From NCBI GenBank assembly GCA_902766445.1, contig CACXDP010000070.1, forward strand, positions 1 to 33,859: 33,859 bases of DNA, written 5' to 3'. Shown in pieces: positions 15,100-24,299 of the stretch. Within the stretch, counting starts at the first letter, position 1. Every line of letters begins with the position of its first letter. Position numbers and translations under genes: made by a program. The stretch is from an uncultured Coriobacteriaceae bacterium. GTDB lineage: Bacteria; Actinomycetota; Coriobacteriia; Coriobacteriales; Atopobiaceae. The notes below the pieces were generated by a model that was given only the letters and a program-made list of their open reading frames with translations, was not told where the DNA came from and did no database searches.

Positions 15100-16314
15100 A
15101 TGGCACAAGCGGAAGTGTCTCAGGAGCCGAAGCGACACGAGGCGACGAAGGTCAAACTCGGTGTCGGAACACCCGGAAGCACAGGCACGATCAAGACGAA
15201 ACCGGTCGATGAGGAGCAGGAGAATCGATCGAAGGCGGCCCGTGGAGCCATCTTCCTTGGTTTCGTGGTGGTTGTGTACCTGCTCTACCTCATCATATCT
15301 GGCCAGATGGGCGAGTTTGTGAGCGCTCTCGGCAGCGTCGATCTCGGATGGGTAGGCCTTGCCTGCGTATGCTTCGTATCCTACTTTGTCTTTGGCGTAC
15401 TGGCATATGCCATTGCGGTATATATTGACCACGACTCGCCGGTAGGCATCCGCGACCTCATGAGCGTAGAGGCGAGTGGCATCTTCTTTGGTAACCTCAC
15501 CCCCATGATGGCGGGTGCCGTTCCTTCGCAGATCCTGCGTCTCACACGCACCGGACTTGACGTGGGCGAGGCGTCGGCAACACAGTTCACGCGCTTCATC
15601 ATGTTTCAGTTCGGCGTAGTGCTCTTTGCTGCCATCATGCTCGTTGCGAAGCTTGGGTTCTTCTTTGAGACGTATGGCGACATCGTGATGATCAATGTCA
15701 TCGTCTTTGGCGTACACTTCCTCGAGCTTGCCGGACTCTTTGTGATTTGCCTCTGCCCGGGCTTCGTCATGCGCGTCGGCAACGGCCTCATTGCGTTTTT
15801 CTCGAAGCACAACTGGCTTAAGAATACCGAGAAGTGGAACGAGATGGTCAACGTCCAGGTGATGGAGTTCTCCGAAGCGTTTATGACGGCTGCCAAGGAC
15901 TTGCCGTCAATGGGTCTCACGCTCCTCGTGACGATGGCACAGCTCGCGAGCTTCTACATGATACCCTGGTTCGTATTGCATGCGTTCGGCATCGAGGCGG
16001 ACTTCCTCAACTGCCTGGCGGCAGGGTCGATGGTGCAGATGGTGGCGACCGCCGTGCCACTGCCAGGGGGTACGGGCGGTGCCGAGGGCAGCTTCTTTAT
16101 GTTTTACGGGGGGATGTTTGGTGAGGCGGCAAGTGCAGGCTTCATCGTCTGGCGTATCATCACGTTCTTTGGCCCGACCTTCCTCTCGGTGCCGTTGCTC
16201 GGACTGCGCTCGCGCAATCGCTCGTTGAGCCTCTACCAGCGCGTCCAGCGGATCAAGAACGGCGGCCACCATGGTAGTGGTGCCGCGACGCTGCATCCTG
16301 GTCACCACAAGTAA
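15100..16314 (+). CDS. Flippase-like / LPG-synthase transmembrane-domain protein (UPF0104, PF03706)
   Basis: The 404-aa protein starts with about 45 hydrophilic residues, then a first membrane helix (about 51-68) and several more through about 385. The signature PLPGGTGGAEGSFFMFYG (P320 region; PGGTGG 322-327) is typical of the membrane domain shared by lysylphosphatidylglycerol synthases and glycolipid flippase-like proteins. There is no C-terminal aminoacyl-transferase domain, so it is not a full MprF. The likely role is moving a lipid or lipid-linked glycan across the membrane, with substrate unknown. The tail is His-rich (GGHHGSG...PGHHK). ATG 15100 is chosen for the GGGGAG just upstream. 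It ends in a strong bidirectional terminator. Confidence 0.88.
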   Translation: MAQAEVSQEPKRHEATKVKLGVGTPGSTGTIKTKPVDEEQENRSKAARGAIFLGFVVVVYLLYLIISGQMGEFVSALGSVDLGWVGLACVCFVSYFVFGVLAYAIAVYIDHDSPVGIRDLMSVEASGIFFGNLTPMMAGAVPSQILRLTRTGLDVGEASATQFTRFIMFQFGVVLFAAIMLVAKLGFFFETYGDIVMINVIVFGVHFLELAGLFVICLCPGFVMRVGNGLIAFFSKHNWLKNTEKWNEMVNVQVMEFSEAFMTAAKDLPSMGLTLLVTMAQLASFYMIPWFVLHAFGIEADFLNCLAAGSMVQMVATAVPLPGGTGGAEGSFFMFYGGMFGEAASAGFIVWRIITFFGPTFLSVPLLGLRSRNRSLSLYQRVQRIKNGGHHGSGAATLHPGHHK

Positions 16315-16334
16315 TCACGTTCCCTTAGGGATAC

Positions 16335-16387
16335 AAAAAAGCCACCCCTCGCTTCTCCGAAATCGGGAATGCGAGGGGTGGCCCCTT
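16335..16387. terminator. Bidirectional intrinsic terminator
   Basis: A perfect 12-bp stem (GCCACCCCTCGC 16341-16352, GCGAGGGGTGGC 16371-16382) has an A-run (16335-16340) on its left and CCCCTTTT on its right. It therefore gives a T-run to transcripts from both sides. It serves the convergent flippase-like gene and gltX; on the minus strand the six-T tail is the stronger. Confidence 0.93.
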
Positions 16388-16404
16388 TTGTGTGTCAGGA
16401 ACTA

Positions 16405-17892
16405 CTAGGCGAGGGACTTCGCCTGGTCGATGCGGGTCAGCGCATGCTCTCGTCCGAGGAGGGTGAGTGTCTCGCCGATGCCGGGCGATGCCGCACCGCC
16501 CACGCAGGCGACGCGTATGGGCTGGAAGACACGACCCTTGCCCATACCGAGCCGCTCGGGCAGCGGATCAAGCACTTCCTCGATGGCAGTGGGGTTCCAA
16601 TCCGCCTCACCGAGCGTCGTCAACGCCTCGCTAGCCGCTTCAAGCGCATCGCGTGCCCCCTGCTTGGCCAGCCACTTCTTTACGGCCTTCTCGTCGTACG
16701 CTAGCTCCTCGTCTGAGGTGTAGAGGTAGCGCGCCTGGTTTACGACGTCGCGCGAGAGGGTGCAGCGTGGCTTGAACGCCTCGGTCGCGAGCAGATACCA
16801 CGCCTCGTCATGCGTATTCCCGTCGTCAAATCCCGCCGCTGCGAGCTCGGGAAGCAGGATTTCGCGCGTGAAGTCGCCATCATCCATGGCGTGCAGGTAC
16901 TCGCCGTTGATGAAGTCGAGCTTCTTTGGGTCCATGATGGCGGGATTCTTGCTCACATGGTCGAGCGAGAACTCGCGGGCGATGCGCTTGCGGGGGATGA
17001 CGGTGCTCTCGCCGTCGGGAGCCCAGCCGAGCAGCGCGAGGTAGTTCACGAAGGCATCCGAAAGGTAGCCTGCGTCGCGATACTCCTCCACGCTGGTGGC
17101 GCCGTGGCGCTTGGAGAGCTTCTTGCCGTCGGCGCCTAGGATCATGGAGATATGCGCAAAGGTCGGCGTCGGCGCGCCGAGAGCCTCGTAGACGATGACC
17201 TGGCGAGGGGTGTTTGACAGGTGGTCGTCGCCGCGAATGACGTGAGTGATGCCCATGAGCGCGTCATCGACTACCGTGGCGAAGTTGTAGGTGGGCGTGC
17301 CGTCTGAGCGGAAGATGATGAAGTCGTCGAGCTCGCGAGCGTTGAAGGTCACCTCGCCATGTACCGCGTCGCGCACCACGACATCTCCGCGATCGTCGGG
17401 CACCTTTATGCGGATGGTGTGTGGCTCCCCAGCATCGACGCGCGCCTGTGCCTCGGAAGCGTCGATGTCACGACAGGTGCGCTGGTAGCCTTGGAACGTG
17501 TCGTTGCGCTCCTTGGCGGCCTCGCGGTCAGCGGCGAGCTGCTCGGGTGTGCAGAAGCAGTAATACGCACGACCTTCTGCGACGAGCCGCTCCGCCGCCT
17601 CGCGATAGAGCCCGAGTCGCTCGGTCTGGAAATACGGGCCATAGTCGCCCCCGGCCTCCGGTCCCTCGTCCCAGTCGAGGCCCAGCCAGCGCATGGCGCG
17701 CAAGATGACCTGCGTGTTTTCCTCGGTGGAACGGGTGGGATCGGTGTCGTCGATGCGCAGGATGAAGGTTCCTCCCGTGGCACGGGCGAAGGCCCAGTTG
17801 TAGATGGCGGTGCGTGCGCCACCCACGTGCAGCTTGCCCGTGGGGGAGGGCGCGAAACGCACGCGAACCTGCGCGTCGTTGGTGTTGGTCAT
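16405..17892 (-). CDS. gltX: Glutamyl-tRNA synthetase
   Basis: This 495-aa class I synthetase charges tRNA-Glu for translation and tetrapyrrole or tRNA-Gln amidation routes. The HIGH-type motif is HVGG (22-25) in FAPSPTGKLHVGG and the KMSKS-type loop is KKLSKR (257-262) in DGKKLSKRHGA. Length and motif order are those of bacterial GltX. The start at 17892 follows GAGGAG at 5-nt spacing and reads MTNTNDAQVRVRFAPSPTG; a frame extension of 21 codons upstream is spurious because it would cover the promoter. It is a single-gene unit with its own promoter and terminator. Confidence 0.97.
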   Translation of the reverse strand: MTNTNDAQVRVRFAPSPTGKLHVGGARTAIYNWAFARATGGTFILRIDDTDPTRSTEENTQVILRAMRWLGLDWDEGPEAGGDYGPYFQTERLGLYREAAERLVAEGRAYYCFCTPEQLAADREAAKERNDTFQGYQRTCRDIDASEAQARVDAGEPHTIRIKVPDDRGDVVVRDAVHGEVTFNARELDDFIIFRSDGTPTYNFATVVDDALMGITHVIRGDDHLSNTPRQVIVYEALGAPTPTFAHISMILGADGKKLSKRHGATSVEEYRDAGYLSDAFVNYLALLGWAPDGESTVIPRKRIAREFSLDHVSKNPAIMDPKKLDFINGEYLHAMDDGDFTREILLPELAAAGFDDGNTHDEAWYLLATEAFKPRCTLSRDVVNQARYLYTSDEELAYDEKAVKKWLAKQGARDALEAASEALTTLGEADWNPTAIEEVLDPLPERLGMGKGRVFQPIRVACVGGAASPGIGETLTLLGREHALTRIDQAKSLA

Positions 17893-17925
17893 ACGAACTC
17901 CTCTGTTGCGTGAAACGTGGGGGTT

Positions 17926-17955
17926 AGTATCGCACGTGTCGCCCCATCGTGACAA
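17926..17955 (-). promoter_or_regulatory. gltX: Promoter of gltX
   Basis: On the minus strand TTGTCA (plus 17950-17955) and GATACT (plus 17926-17931) are separated by 18 nt, about 34 nt upstream of the start codon. Five of six -35 bases and a good -10 match the sigma-70 consensus. Confidence 0.6.
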
Positions 17956-17994
17956 GTGGGGTACACGAATGGGACGGCCCCTCTTTTGTGTACC

Positions 17995-18023
17995 TTACGC
18001 ACCTGCGCAAGACCTGCTATAAT
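17995..18023 (+). promoter_or_regulatory. Promoter of the zinc-ribbon membrane protein gene
   Basis: A perfect TATAAT (18018-18023) lies 17 nt after TTACGC (17995-18000). The predicted leader is about 55 nt, with GGAGGG before the ATG at 18085. Confidence 0.6.
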
Positions 18024-18084
18024 CCTTTGAACACTACCAACGGACGCAAAACGTACAACCACGCGATATAGGAGGGTCGTCTCG

Positions 18085-18516
18085 ATGACCGAACTATTCA
18101 GGCAGCTGCTTACTCCCGAGATCACCATGGTACTCATCCTCATGGTGGTATGCGTCGTCTCCGTATATCTACTCTCCATCGTGTATGTCATACGTGACTC
18201 CGCGCGTCGAGGAGCAGAGCCTCGTGCCGTATGGGCCATCATTTCGGTTATCCCCATCGTTGGAATCTTGGCCTACGTGATACTGCGGCCCAGCTCGTAC
18301 CTCATCGACCGAGAGGAACAAGACCTCGACATCGCCCTGCGCGAGCATCAGCTCTCGCATTACGGCCTCTGCCCCAAATGCAGTGCTCCGATCGACCGTG
18401 ACTTCATCGTCTGCCCGATATGCAACACGCAGGTGCGCAACGTGTGTCCCACCTGCCATCGACCGCTCAATGCTGACTGGAAGGTCTGTCCTTATTGCCG
18501 CACTCACATCCAGTAG
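18085..18516 (+). CDS. Membrane protein with double zinc ribbon
   Basis: This 143-aa protein has two hydrophobic helices (about 13-35 and 48-67), resembling the short two-helix PLDc_N-type module. A charged linker follows and then two zinc ribbons: C96-x2-C99 with C110-x2-C113, and C121-x2-C124 with C135-x2-C138. The cysteine knuckles should bind two zinc ions on the cytoplasmic side. No catalytic residues are evident; such proteins are usually adaptors or scaffolds. It has its own TATAAT promoter and lies 127 nt before the membrane GGDEF gene on the same strand, so some read-through is possible. Confidence 0.82.
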   Translation: MTELFRQLLTPEITMVLILMVVCVVSVYLLSIVYVIRDSARRGAEPRAVWAIISVIPIVGILAYVILRPSSYLIDREEQDLDIALREHQLSHYGLCPKCSAPIDRDFIVCPICNTQVRNVCPTCHRPLNADWKVCPYCRTHIQ

Positions 18517-18605
18517 ACTGGTATCAAATTCAGGATTTTGCTGCTCGGTTCGTGGGCGGCTTATGGCTTTTGGTCCGTGGGAGCAAGAAACCTCAACACA
18601 ACGGG

Positions 18606-18611
18606 TATAAC
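18606..18611 (+). promoter_or_regulatory. Possible -10 element of the membrane GGDEF gene
   Basis: TATAAC lies 32 nt before the ATG at 18644. No convincing -35 hexamer is seen at the right spacing, so this is tentative. The gap 18517-18643 shows no c-di-GMP riboswitch motif. Confidence 0.28.
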
Positions 18612-18643
18612 TATCAATCCGACGCTCGAACTAGGTGGAGGAT

Positions 18644-19705
18644 ATGAGCCAGTTGCTGTCGACCCTCCGGTACGGAGGTCTGACCAAGGAACAATACACC
18701 TCGATTCGTGACCGCATCGACGAGGAGAACCGGCAGGTGCTGCTTTTGTACGCGCCTATCGGTTGTGTTGTCTTTTGCGTGCTGCTCTTGCTCTCCTATG
18801 TGACTCAGGGAGTGGCAAATGCGAACCAGATGGTCTACGCGAGCTCATGCGTAGCGATGGGAATCCTTACGGTAATCGCGCACGGATTCTCGAAGAATCA
18901 GCCCTTCGTGACACGATTGCTGGTCTGGGCGATCATGGTGGTGCTCTATGCGTTCTCGATAGCCGTGTCGGTGATTCATCCCGAGTATCCCTCGGTCTCG
19001 GCTATCGTGTTTCTGATGGTCGCGCCACTGCTCTTTGTCGAGTTACCGATGCGTGTCATGCTCGTCACGGTCTTGGCCGCAGCGGCGACTTGCGTTACCT
19101 CGATGGCAGTAAAGCCCATGGAGCTTGCAATCGACGACGTGTGGAACGCCGTGTCGTTCGGAATCGTTGCCATCGTAACCAACGTATTCCTCATGCGGAC
19201 AAAGCTGGTCTCGTTGTGGCGGGCACAGCAGATAGAGTATTACAGCAAGTTCGATCGGCTTACGGAGCTCCAAAACAGAAACAGCTACGAGGAGTCGCTA
19301 GAGGGCTATCCAACGAGCGGGGCCGAGGTGATCGTGTGCCTGTATGTGGATGCGAATGGCCTGCATGAGATCAACAACACCCAGGGGCATGATGCGGGAG
19401 ACAAGATGCTGCGAGCCGTGGCGAGTCAGCTTAGGAATCGTTTCGGTGAGGAGCACGTCTATCGCGTGGGCGGTGACGAGTTCGTCGGCTTCGTGCCGGA
19501 CGGTACGGTCGAGTGGACGCGAACCGAGCTCGAAGCCCTGCGCAAGCAACTCTCAGAAGATGGGTACTCGGTGTCGGTGGGCGTATTTGCAGTGACGGCA
19601 CAAGACGCCGACATGCACTCCCTCGTGCGTTCGGCCGAGCACGAGATGTACGACCAGAAGCGTAGTTTCTACACCTCGAGCGGCAAAGACCGCCGACGCA
19701 GGTAA
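18644..19705 (+). CDS. Membrane-bound diguanylate cyclase (GGDEF)
   Basis: The 353-aa protein has a short cytoplasmic start, five to six hydrophobic helices (about 33-185) and a C-terminal GGDEF domain (about 195-345). The domain carries FDRLTELQNRNSY (the DxLTxLxNR entry motif), metal-site Asp in LYVDANGLHEIN, GHDAGDKML and an intact signature GGDEF (276-280). Synthesis of c-di-GMP from two GTP is expected. The inhibitory RxxD site five residues before GGDEF is not preserved in register (RFGEEHVYRV), so product inhibition may be weak. ATG 18644 follows GGTGGAGG at very short spacing (2 nt); a GTG at 18635 in the same frame has no ribosome site. The gene ends 8 nt from the convergent jetD stop. 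Confidence 0.93.
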   Translation: MSQLLSTLRYGGLTKEQYTSIRDRIDEENRQVLLLYAPIGCVVFCVLLLLSYVTQGVANANQMVYASSCVAMGILTVIAHGFSKNQPFVTRLLVWAIMVVLYAFSIAVSVIHPEYPSVSAIVFLMVAPLLFVELPMRVMLVTVLAAAATCVTSMAVKPMELAIDDVWNAVSFGIVAIVTNVFLMRTKLVSLWRAQQIEYYSKFDRLTELQNRNSYEESLEGYPTSGAEVIVCLYVDANGLHEINNTQGHDAGDKMLRAVASQLRNRFGEEHVYRVGGDEFVGFVPDGTVEWTRTELEALRKQLSEDGYSVSVGVFAVTAQDADMHSLVRSAEHEMYDQKRSFYTSSGKDRRRR

Positions 19706-19713
19706 GGGGTCGG

Positions 19714-20886
19714 TCACGCACGCCCGAGAGCGCGCAAGGCCTCTGCGAGGGGTATCTTTTCCTGCTCGACTCGGCGGTGCCCATGCCAGTCTGGGTCGGT
19801 GAGCAGTTCGTAGGCGGCGCGTTCGTCGTTGGTGAGCAGGGGAAGGTCGCGACGCTCGCGCTCGATGCGGGAACGATGGTCCTTTTCGAAAGAGGTGCCG
19901 TAGCGCTCGTAGTGCTCGAGGGTGGACAGGTCCATGAGTATGCTCTCGCAGCGTATCCCACACTCTCGATAGGAATTCAGGATCTCGAATCCGTTTGCGT
20001 CAAGGTCGCCCCAGTACACGATGCGTCGTGCGACCCTCACGCCCTCGAAGTCAGCCACGAGAGATGGCCCTGCGTTGCCTGAGCCAAAGACGCACATGCC
20101 GTCCTCAAGCTCCGGACAAGCGAGGAACGTGTCCTTGTTTTCCACGATGAGGCACAGGTCCGGCTCGTATACAAGCTCACAGACGTCACCTGCCACCCAG
20201 CTGTCGAAGCGCCTGTGGCCCGAAGCGAGGTAGGAAGGACTCACGTAAGAGAAGTCGAGGCGTGCCGGACGCCCCTTGAGCCCAAGTTCTTCCCGTCCGG
20301 CGAGCAAGCACACGAGCTGGCGATGGCGCGCGAGATCGAGCCATTTCGCGTCGATTCCCGGCAGCGGCACCTGTCGTGGCGTGAGACCCGTGGCGTCGTG
20401 GGAGCGGAACCACGTCGCCGCAGAGAGAAGCAGTTCGAACTCTAGGTCGTCCCACGTATCCGCCTTGCGTAGCGCGAGGGCGCACTCGGTGGTGCTGACC
20501 TGGGGAAGCGCATCGCAGATCATATCGTGCCTCAGGCGTGTGCGTTTGAGGGCATGCGTCCATGGGCCGTCTGCACGTGGGGTCGCAAGCGTCGCGGCTG
20601 TCGTTGCGCTCGGTACGATAACGTGGGTGGGCACGCGCTTGGGGCCGCCCGCCTCACGCATCTCGTAGGCGATCTTTGTGTCGGTCTTTTGCTCCCAGGA
20701 ACGAAGTGCACGCGTCAGGTGGTCGAGCTCCTCGAGGCCGGTGAGCAAATCTCGCCTGCTCGGCCTGCCGACAGGCAGAGCCCATGGCCATGCGGCCTCC
20801 ACGCCACAGACGTCTTCGGCAAAGGTGCGGGAGAGTCGTCTGGAGAGGGCGTCCCGCAAAGAGCGCTCATCCTTTAGTCCTGCCAC
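19714..20886 (-). CDS. jetD: Wadjet system nuclease subunit JetD (DUF3322 + DUF2220)
   Basis: This 390-aa protein matches JetD, the Toprim-like nuclease of Wadjet anti-plasmid systems, which cleaves circular DNA after loop extrusion by JetABC. The N-terminal part (about 1-190) fits DUF3322 and the C-terminal part the DUF2220/Toprim fold. Catalytic acidic residues are visible: Glu249 in CLIVENKDTF, and Asp294-x-Asp296 in VYWGDLDANGFEIL. It starts at GTG 20886 inside the end of jetC (13-nt overlap, different frame), with GGAG 7 nt upstream, so it is translationally coupled. It is the last gene of the jet operon and ends 8 nt from the convergent GGDEF gene. I see no intrinsic terminator between them. 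Confidence 0.92.
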   Translation of the reverse strand: MAGLKDERSLRDALSRRLSRTFAEDVCGVEAAWPWALPVGRPSRRDLLTGLEELDHLTRALRSWEQKTDTKIAYEMREAGGPKRVPTHVIVPSATTAATLATPRADGPWTHALKRTRLRHDMICDALPQVSTTECALALRKADTWDDLEFELLLSAATWFRSHDATGLTPRQVPLPGIDAKWLDLARHRQLVCLLAGREELGLKGRPARLDFSYVSPSYLASGHRRFDSWVAGDVCELVYEPDLCLIVENKDTFLACPELEDGMCVFGSGNAGPSLVADFEGVRVARRIVYWGDLDANGFEILNSYRECGIRCESILMDLSTLEHYERYGTSFEKDHRSRIERERRDLPLLTNDERAAYELLTDPDWHGHRRVEQEKIPLAEALRALGRA

Positions 20887-23800
20887 TGCGGGTCTCCATC
20901 CTCGTTCGTGCCTGCACGCAGCAGAGAGCGTGTGCGAGTCGTCCCCGTTCGTTCGTCTTTCGTGAGACTTACGATTTGCGACGCGAGCGGTGCCACGGCC
21001 TCGACCTTGCCGTCGGGCACGGCGATGATCACCTGAAAGCCCAAGCCCGAGAGCGCACCGAGGGCACGGCGCGTGTGGTCGGAGTCTGCCTTGATGAACG
21101 CCTCATCGAGGAAGACCGGCGCGAATGAGGGAATGGTCGCAGAGTTGTATCCCAAGCAGTAAAGAAGCGCGGCACCGAGGATGAACGCGACGAGTTCCTG
21201 ATACTGCCCGCCGCTCTTTCCGTTGATGGAGTCGTACACCACGGCCTCTGCATCGGGGTCATCAGGTACGGTCTCACGAGCGGAGATGGTCACCATGTGG
21301 CGGGTGTCCAGGAAGTGGCGAGCGCTGCGTCCGGTAGTTGCGAGGTCGCGGCGTAGCAGGTCGCAGAAGCGTTCCACGTTTCGGTGCTCACGGATGACCT
21401 CCTCATCGCTCTCGAAGTCGTAGCGCGTTGCGAGTGAGCAGAGTTGGCGTAGGTCGCGGCGAAAGCGTCGCACATCCTGAAGGGTGCGTCGCTCAGCTAC
21501 CACGCCGAGGCGTCCTCGCCTCTCTCCAAAGGCGAACTGCCCGAGAATCTGGTTGATGGGTCGTAGGCGCTCGTCGAGTGCGCGCTCCTCTACGGTGAAG
21601 CCTTCCTGCAGGCGCGAAAGGTGGCGTGACACGTCACGCAGCATCTCGGTTCGCCATTCGGTCTCGGGGTCATCGAGGCGCTGCTCTATGAGCTGTGCGA
21701 GCACGTTGTGATAGTAGGGAAACTCGTCGATAGTCGTCCCGTGTTCGGTGTCGTCGGCCATGAAGTTGCTGTGAAACGTCGTGAACGAGGACTCGATGGC
21801 GCGGATGCACTGCGTCTCGCGTTCGCGCTTCGCTGCCAAGAGGTTCTCTACGTAACCACGTGCCTGTCGAGTGACGCGTTCGAAGCCACGCAGGATGCTC
21901 GAGCGATCGCCGAGCATGGCCTCAGCCTGTGCCACGGCTTCGGTACAAAGCGCCTCCTGTGGCTTCGTGACGATAACGCCCATGCCGACGAGGGCGTTGA
22001 CGAGCACGCGCGTCTGGTCTCGACTGTGCTCGAGACCCTGGATGAGTGCCTTGTGGGCATCGACCGTTCGCTTGAGATCATGGCAGGTTGTGGTGTCGGT
22101 GGCCACAAGCGCATCGGTCTGGCGAAGCATTTCGTTCAAGGCGCGCAGTTCGTCATCTTGCTCTAGTCGCTCGAGCTGCTCCTGTGTCTCGCGCATGCGT
22201 CGGTCGACGGAGTCGATGTCGAGCTCCTCCCAGGTGAGGGTCTCGACGCGTTGCGAGACGTTCATGCGGGCGGCGAGTACAGAGCGTTGGCGGTTGAGTG
22301 CGGCTCGCTCCTTGGCAAGCTCTGCATTGCGTTTCTTTGCGTCCTCAAGCTCGGCCTCGAGGTCCTCGATAAGCATCTCGTTGGAGAAGCCGATGATGAG
22401 CGTGGCACGGCTGTGTCCGATGGCTCCACGGTTGCCCACGCGCTCCTGACCGGAGGGTGTGATGCGTGCACCGCCGCCCGCCAGCTGTGGCACCGTGTCG
22501 ACGCAAAGGTGGTCGGTGGAGTCGCACACGGCATGCCGCACGTACGCGGCGAAGGGCGAGTCGTCGCGATAGACGACCTTCGACGAGACGTGTCCTGCTT
22601 TCGGAGTAGCGGGGTAGTCCTTGTCGAGGTCGACGAAGTCGTAGTGGTAGCGTCGACCCAATTGGTTTGCCAAGCCGTCGATGTCGCGACGAAAGTCCCT
22701 CTCCAGACGCTTGTCCACGAGGATACGGTCTGAGATGTGGGCGAGGGAGATGTTGATGGCGGTGCGCCAGAGAGACTGTTCGCGTGGCACGTCCATGAGC
22801 TCTGCCGCGAAGGGGATGTCGGAGGGATCGAGACCTGCCGCGCGTGCCATCAACTCGCGGGCGCGTGCCATCTGGGGCGTGATGTTGGTGCGGTGCCTGC
22901 GGTAGTAGTCGAGCTGCTTCTCGAGGTCATCGAGCTCGTGCTGCCCCATGCGAAGTCGTGCACCCAAGTCGTCTACCTGCTCCTGCAGCGCCTCGGCCTG
23001 TGCGGGGCCTGACGCGAGGACCTCATCACACCAGGTAGAGAGCTCGTGCCACTCGTCCTCGCTCGATGGCAGAGTCCGATCGCAGTCGTTCAGCGGCGTG
23101 GCGAGCGCCTCCCGATGGCGGCGTACCGATTCGCGACGAGCACGGTCGCTCTCAAGGCTCGCGCGCAGCCGTTCTAGGCTGGCTCCGCCACGCTCGTATA
23201 TGCTGGCACGTATTTGCTCGAGTTGCTCCTTGTGCTCAGCAAGGAGTGTCTTTGCGGACGTGAGGGAGCGCTCGTCCCGCTCGCACGCGCGAACGGTGCT
23301 GCCATGCTCCTTCTCCGTGAGGTCGAGCCGTCTGCGCTCGAGCCAGAGGCGCAGAGGACCTTGGTCGGAGTCGTAGGCGAGTGACTCGGCGAGACGTGCC
23401 TCCTCGCGGGCGTCGAGCATCTCCTGATGGTTCGCGTCGATGTCCTTGAGCATCTCACGCTTGCGACGGGCTTCTTCGATGCGGAGCCACACGCTCTGGT
23501 TATGGTCGAAGCAGTCAATCGTTTGCTGCGCGAGTTCGAAGGTGGAGGGCGGGTCGAGCACGAGCTCCTTAAAGAGATCGTCCACGTTGGTCATCGGGAT
23601 ACCTGACTGGATGCGATAGAGGAGCTTCATCGCGTTGGTGCCGTTACCCTGCGCGCCGATGCCCAGCGCGAGGTAGATGGCACGAAAGAAGCGACCGGAT
23701 CCGTCGTACACGGTGCAGCCAGGATAGGTGGCGCGCACGTCGCGCGAGCGCAGGTTGGTGGAGGCGAACGGGCGGAGTGCGCGTGGATCCAGGTCGCCTT

Positions 23801-24278
23801 CGACGGTAACGAATGTCTGGACCATGTCCGCGTCACCTCCGCCGGGCTTCAGCTGAAAGAATCTCGCGGCGCTGAACTTGGCTCCTGTCGTGTCCTGCCA
23901 AGTGTGGACGATGGCCGACCAGATGAGCTCCGTCTCGTCGCGCAAATACTTTCCCTTCGTGCGACCGCGCTCGTCGGCTACGGTGTCGACCATGCCACGC
24001 ACGTAGGTGCGTACCTCGCGGGGTGAACCTCCACGACCGAGGTTGGAGGCGGCGTTGAGGGTGCGTCCATAGGGCATCATCAGCACGGTCCCCGCGTCAA
24101 AGAGGGTTGACTTGCCGGTGCCTGACCGACCCGTGATGCACACGACCGAAGCAGCGCCTTCGTCGTCTGCGGGACGGATGGCGAGATCGTTGTAGCCATC
24201 GAAGGTGCCCCAGTTTATAAGCTGGATACGGCAGAGTCGCCACTGGGTACTGAGGAGGCTCATCGATGCGTCTGCCAT
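20874..24278 (-). CDS. jetC: Wadjet SMC-like ATPase JetC
   Basis: This 1134-aa SMC/MukB-like ATPase is the motor of the Wadjet complex. Walker A is GRSGTGKST (50-58), the ABC signature is KSGGQ (SGGQ 1022-1025) and Walker B is VFLDEAF (Asp1058-Glu1059). The head halves are joined by long charged coiled-coil segments (about 260-440 and 640-800) around a central hinge-like part. All ATPase residues are intact. The architecture matches type I JetC. ATG 24278 follows AAGGAG at 5-nt spacing and lies 21 nt after the jetB stop; the 3' end overlaps jetD. The family extrudes DNA loops and senses small closed circles. Confidence 0.95.
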   Translation of the reverse strand: MADASMSLLSTQWRLCRIQLINWGTFDGYNDLAIRPADDEGAASVVCITGRSGTGKSTLFDAGTVLMMPYGRTLNAASNLGRGGSPREVRTYVRGMVDTVADERGRTKGKYLRDETELIWSAIVHTWQDTTGAKFSAARFFQLKPGGGDADMVQTFVTVEGDLDPRALRPFASTNLRSRDVRATYPGCTVYDGSGRFFRAIYLALGIGAQGNGTNAMKLLYRIQSGIPMTNVDDLFKELVLDPPSTFELAQQTIDCFDHNQSVWLRIEEARRKREMLKDIDANHQEMLDAREEARLAESLAYDSDQGPLRLWLERRRLDLTEKEHGSTVRACERDERSLTSAKTLLAEHKEQLEQIRASIYERGGASLERLRASLESDRARRESVRRHREALATPLNDCDRTLPSSEDEWHELSTWCDEVLASGPAQAEALQEQVDDLGARLRMGQHELDDLEKQLDYYRRHRTNITPQMARARELMARAAGLDPSDIPFAAELMDVPREQSLWRTAINISLAHISDRILVDKRLERDFRRDIDGLANQLGRRYHYDFVDLDKDYPATPKAGHVSSKVVYRDDSPFAAYVRHAVCDSTDHLCVDTVPQLAGGGARITPSGQERVGNRGAIGHSRATLIIGFSNEMLIEDLEAELEDAKKRNAELAKERAALNRQRSVLAARMNVSQRVETLTWEELDIDSVDRRMRETQEQLERLEQDDELRALNEMLRQTDALVATDTTTCHDLKRTVDAHKALIQGLEHSRDQTRVLVNALVGMGVIVTKPQEALCTEAVAQAEAMLGDRSSILRGFERVTRQARGYVENLLAAKRERETQCIRAIESSFTTFHSNFMADDTEHGTTIDEFPYYHNVLAQLIEQRLDDPETEWRTEMLRDVSRHLSRLQEGFTVEERALDERLRPINQILGQFAFGERRGRLGVVAERRTLQDVRRFRRDLRQLCSLATRYDFESDEEVIREHRNVERFCDLLRRDLATTGRSARHFLDTRHMVTISARETVPDDPDAEAVVYDSINGKSGGQYQELVAFILGAALLYCLGYNSATIPSFAPVFLDEAFIKADSDHTRRALGALSGLGFQVIIAVPDGKVEAVAPLASQIVSLTKDERTGTTRTRSLLRAGTNEDGDPQWQD

Positions 24279-24299
24279 GAATGCTCCTTGTTCGTGGGC

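Noticed and set aside
18517-18643. c-di-GMP riboswitch before the GGDEF gene
   Set aside because: The conserved GEMM core sequences are absent.
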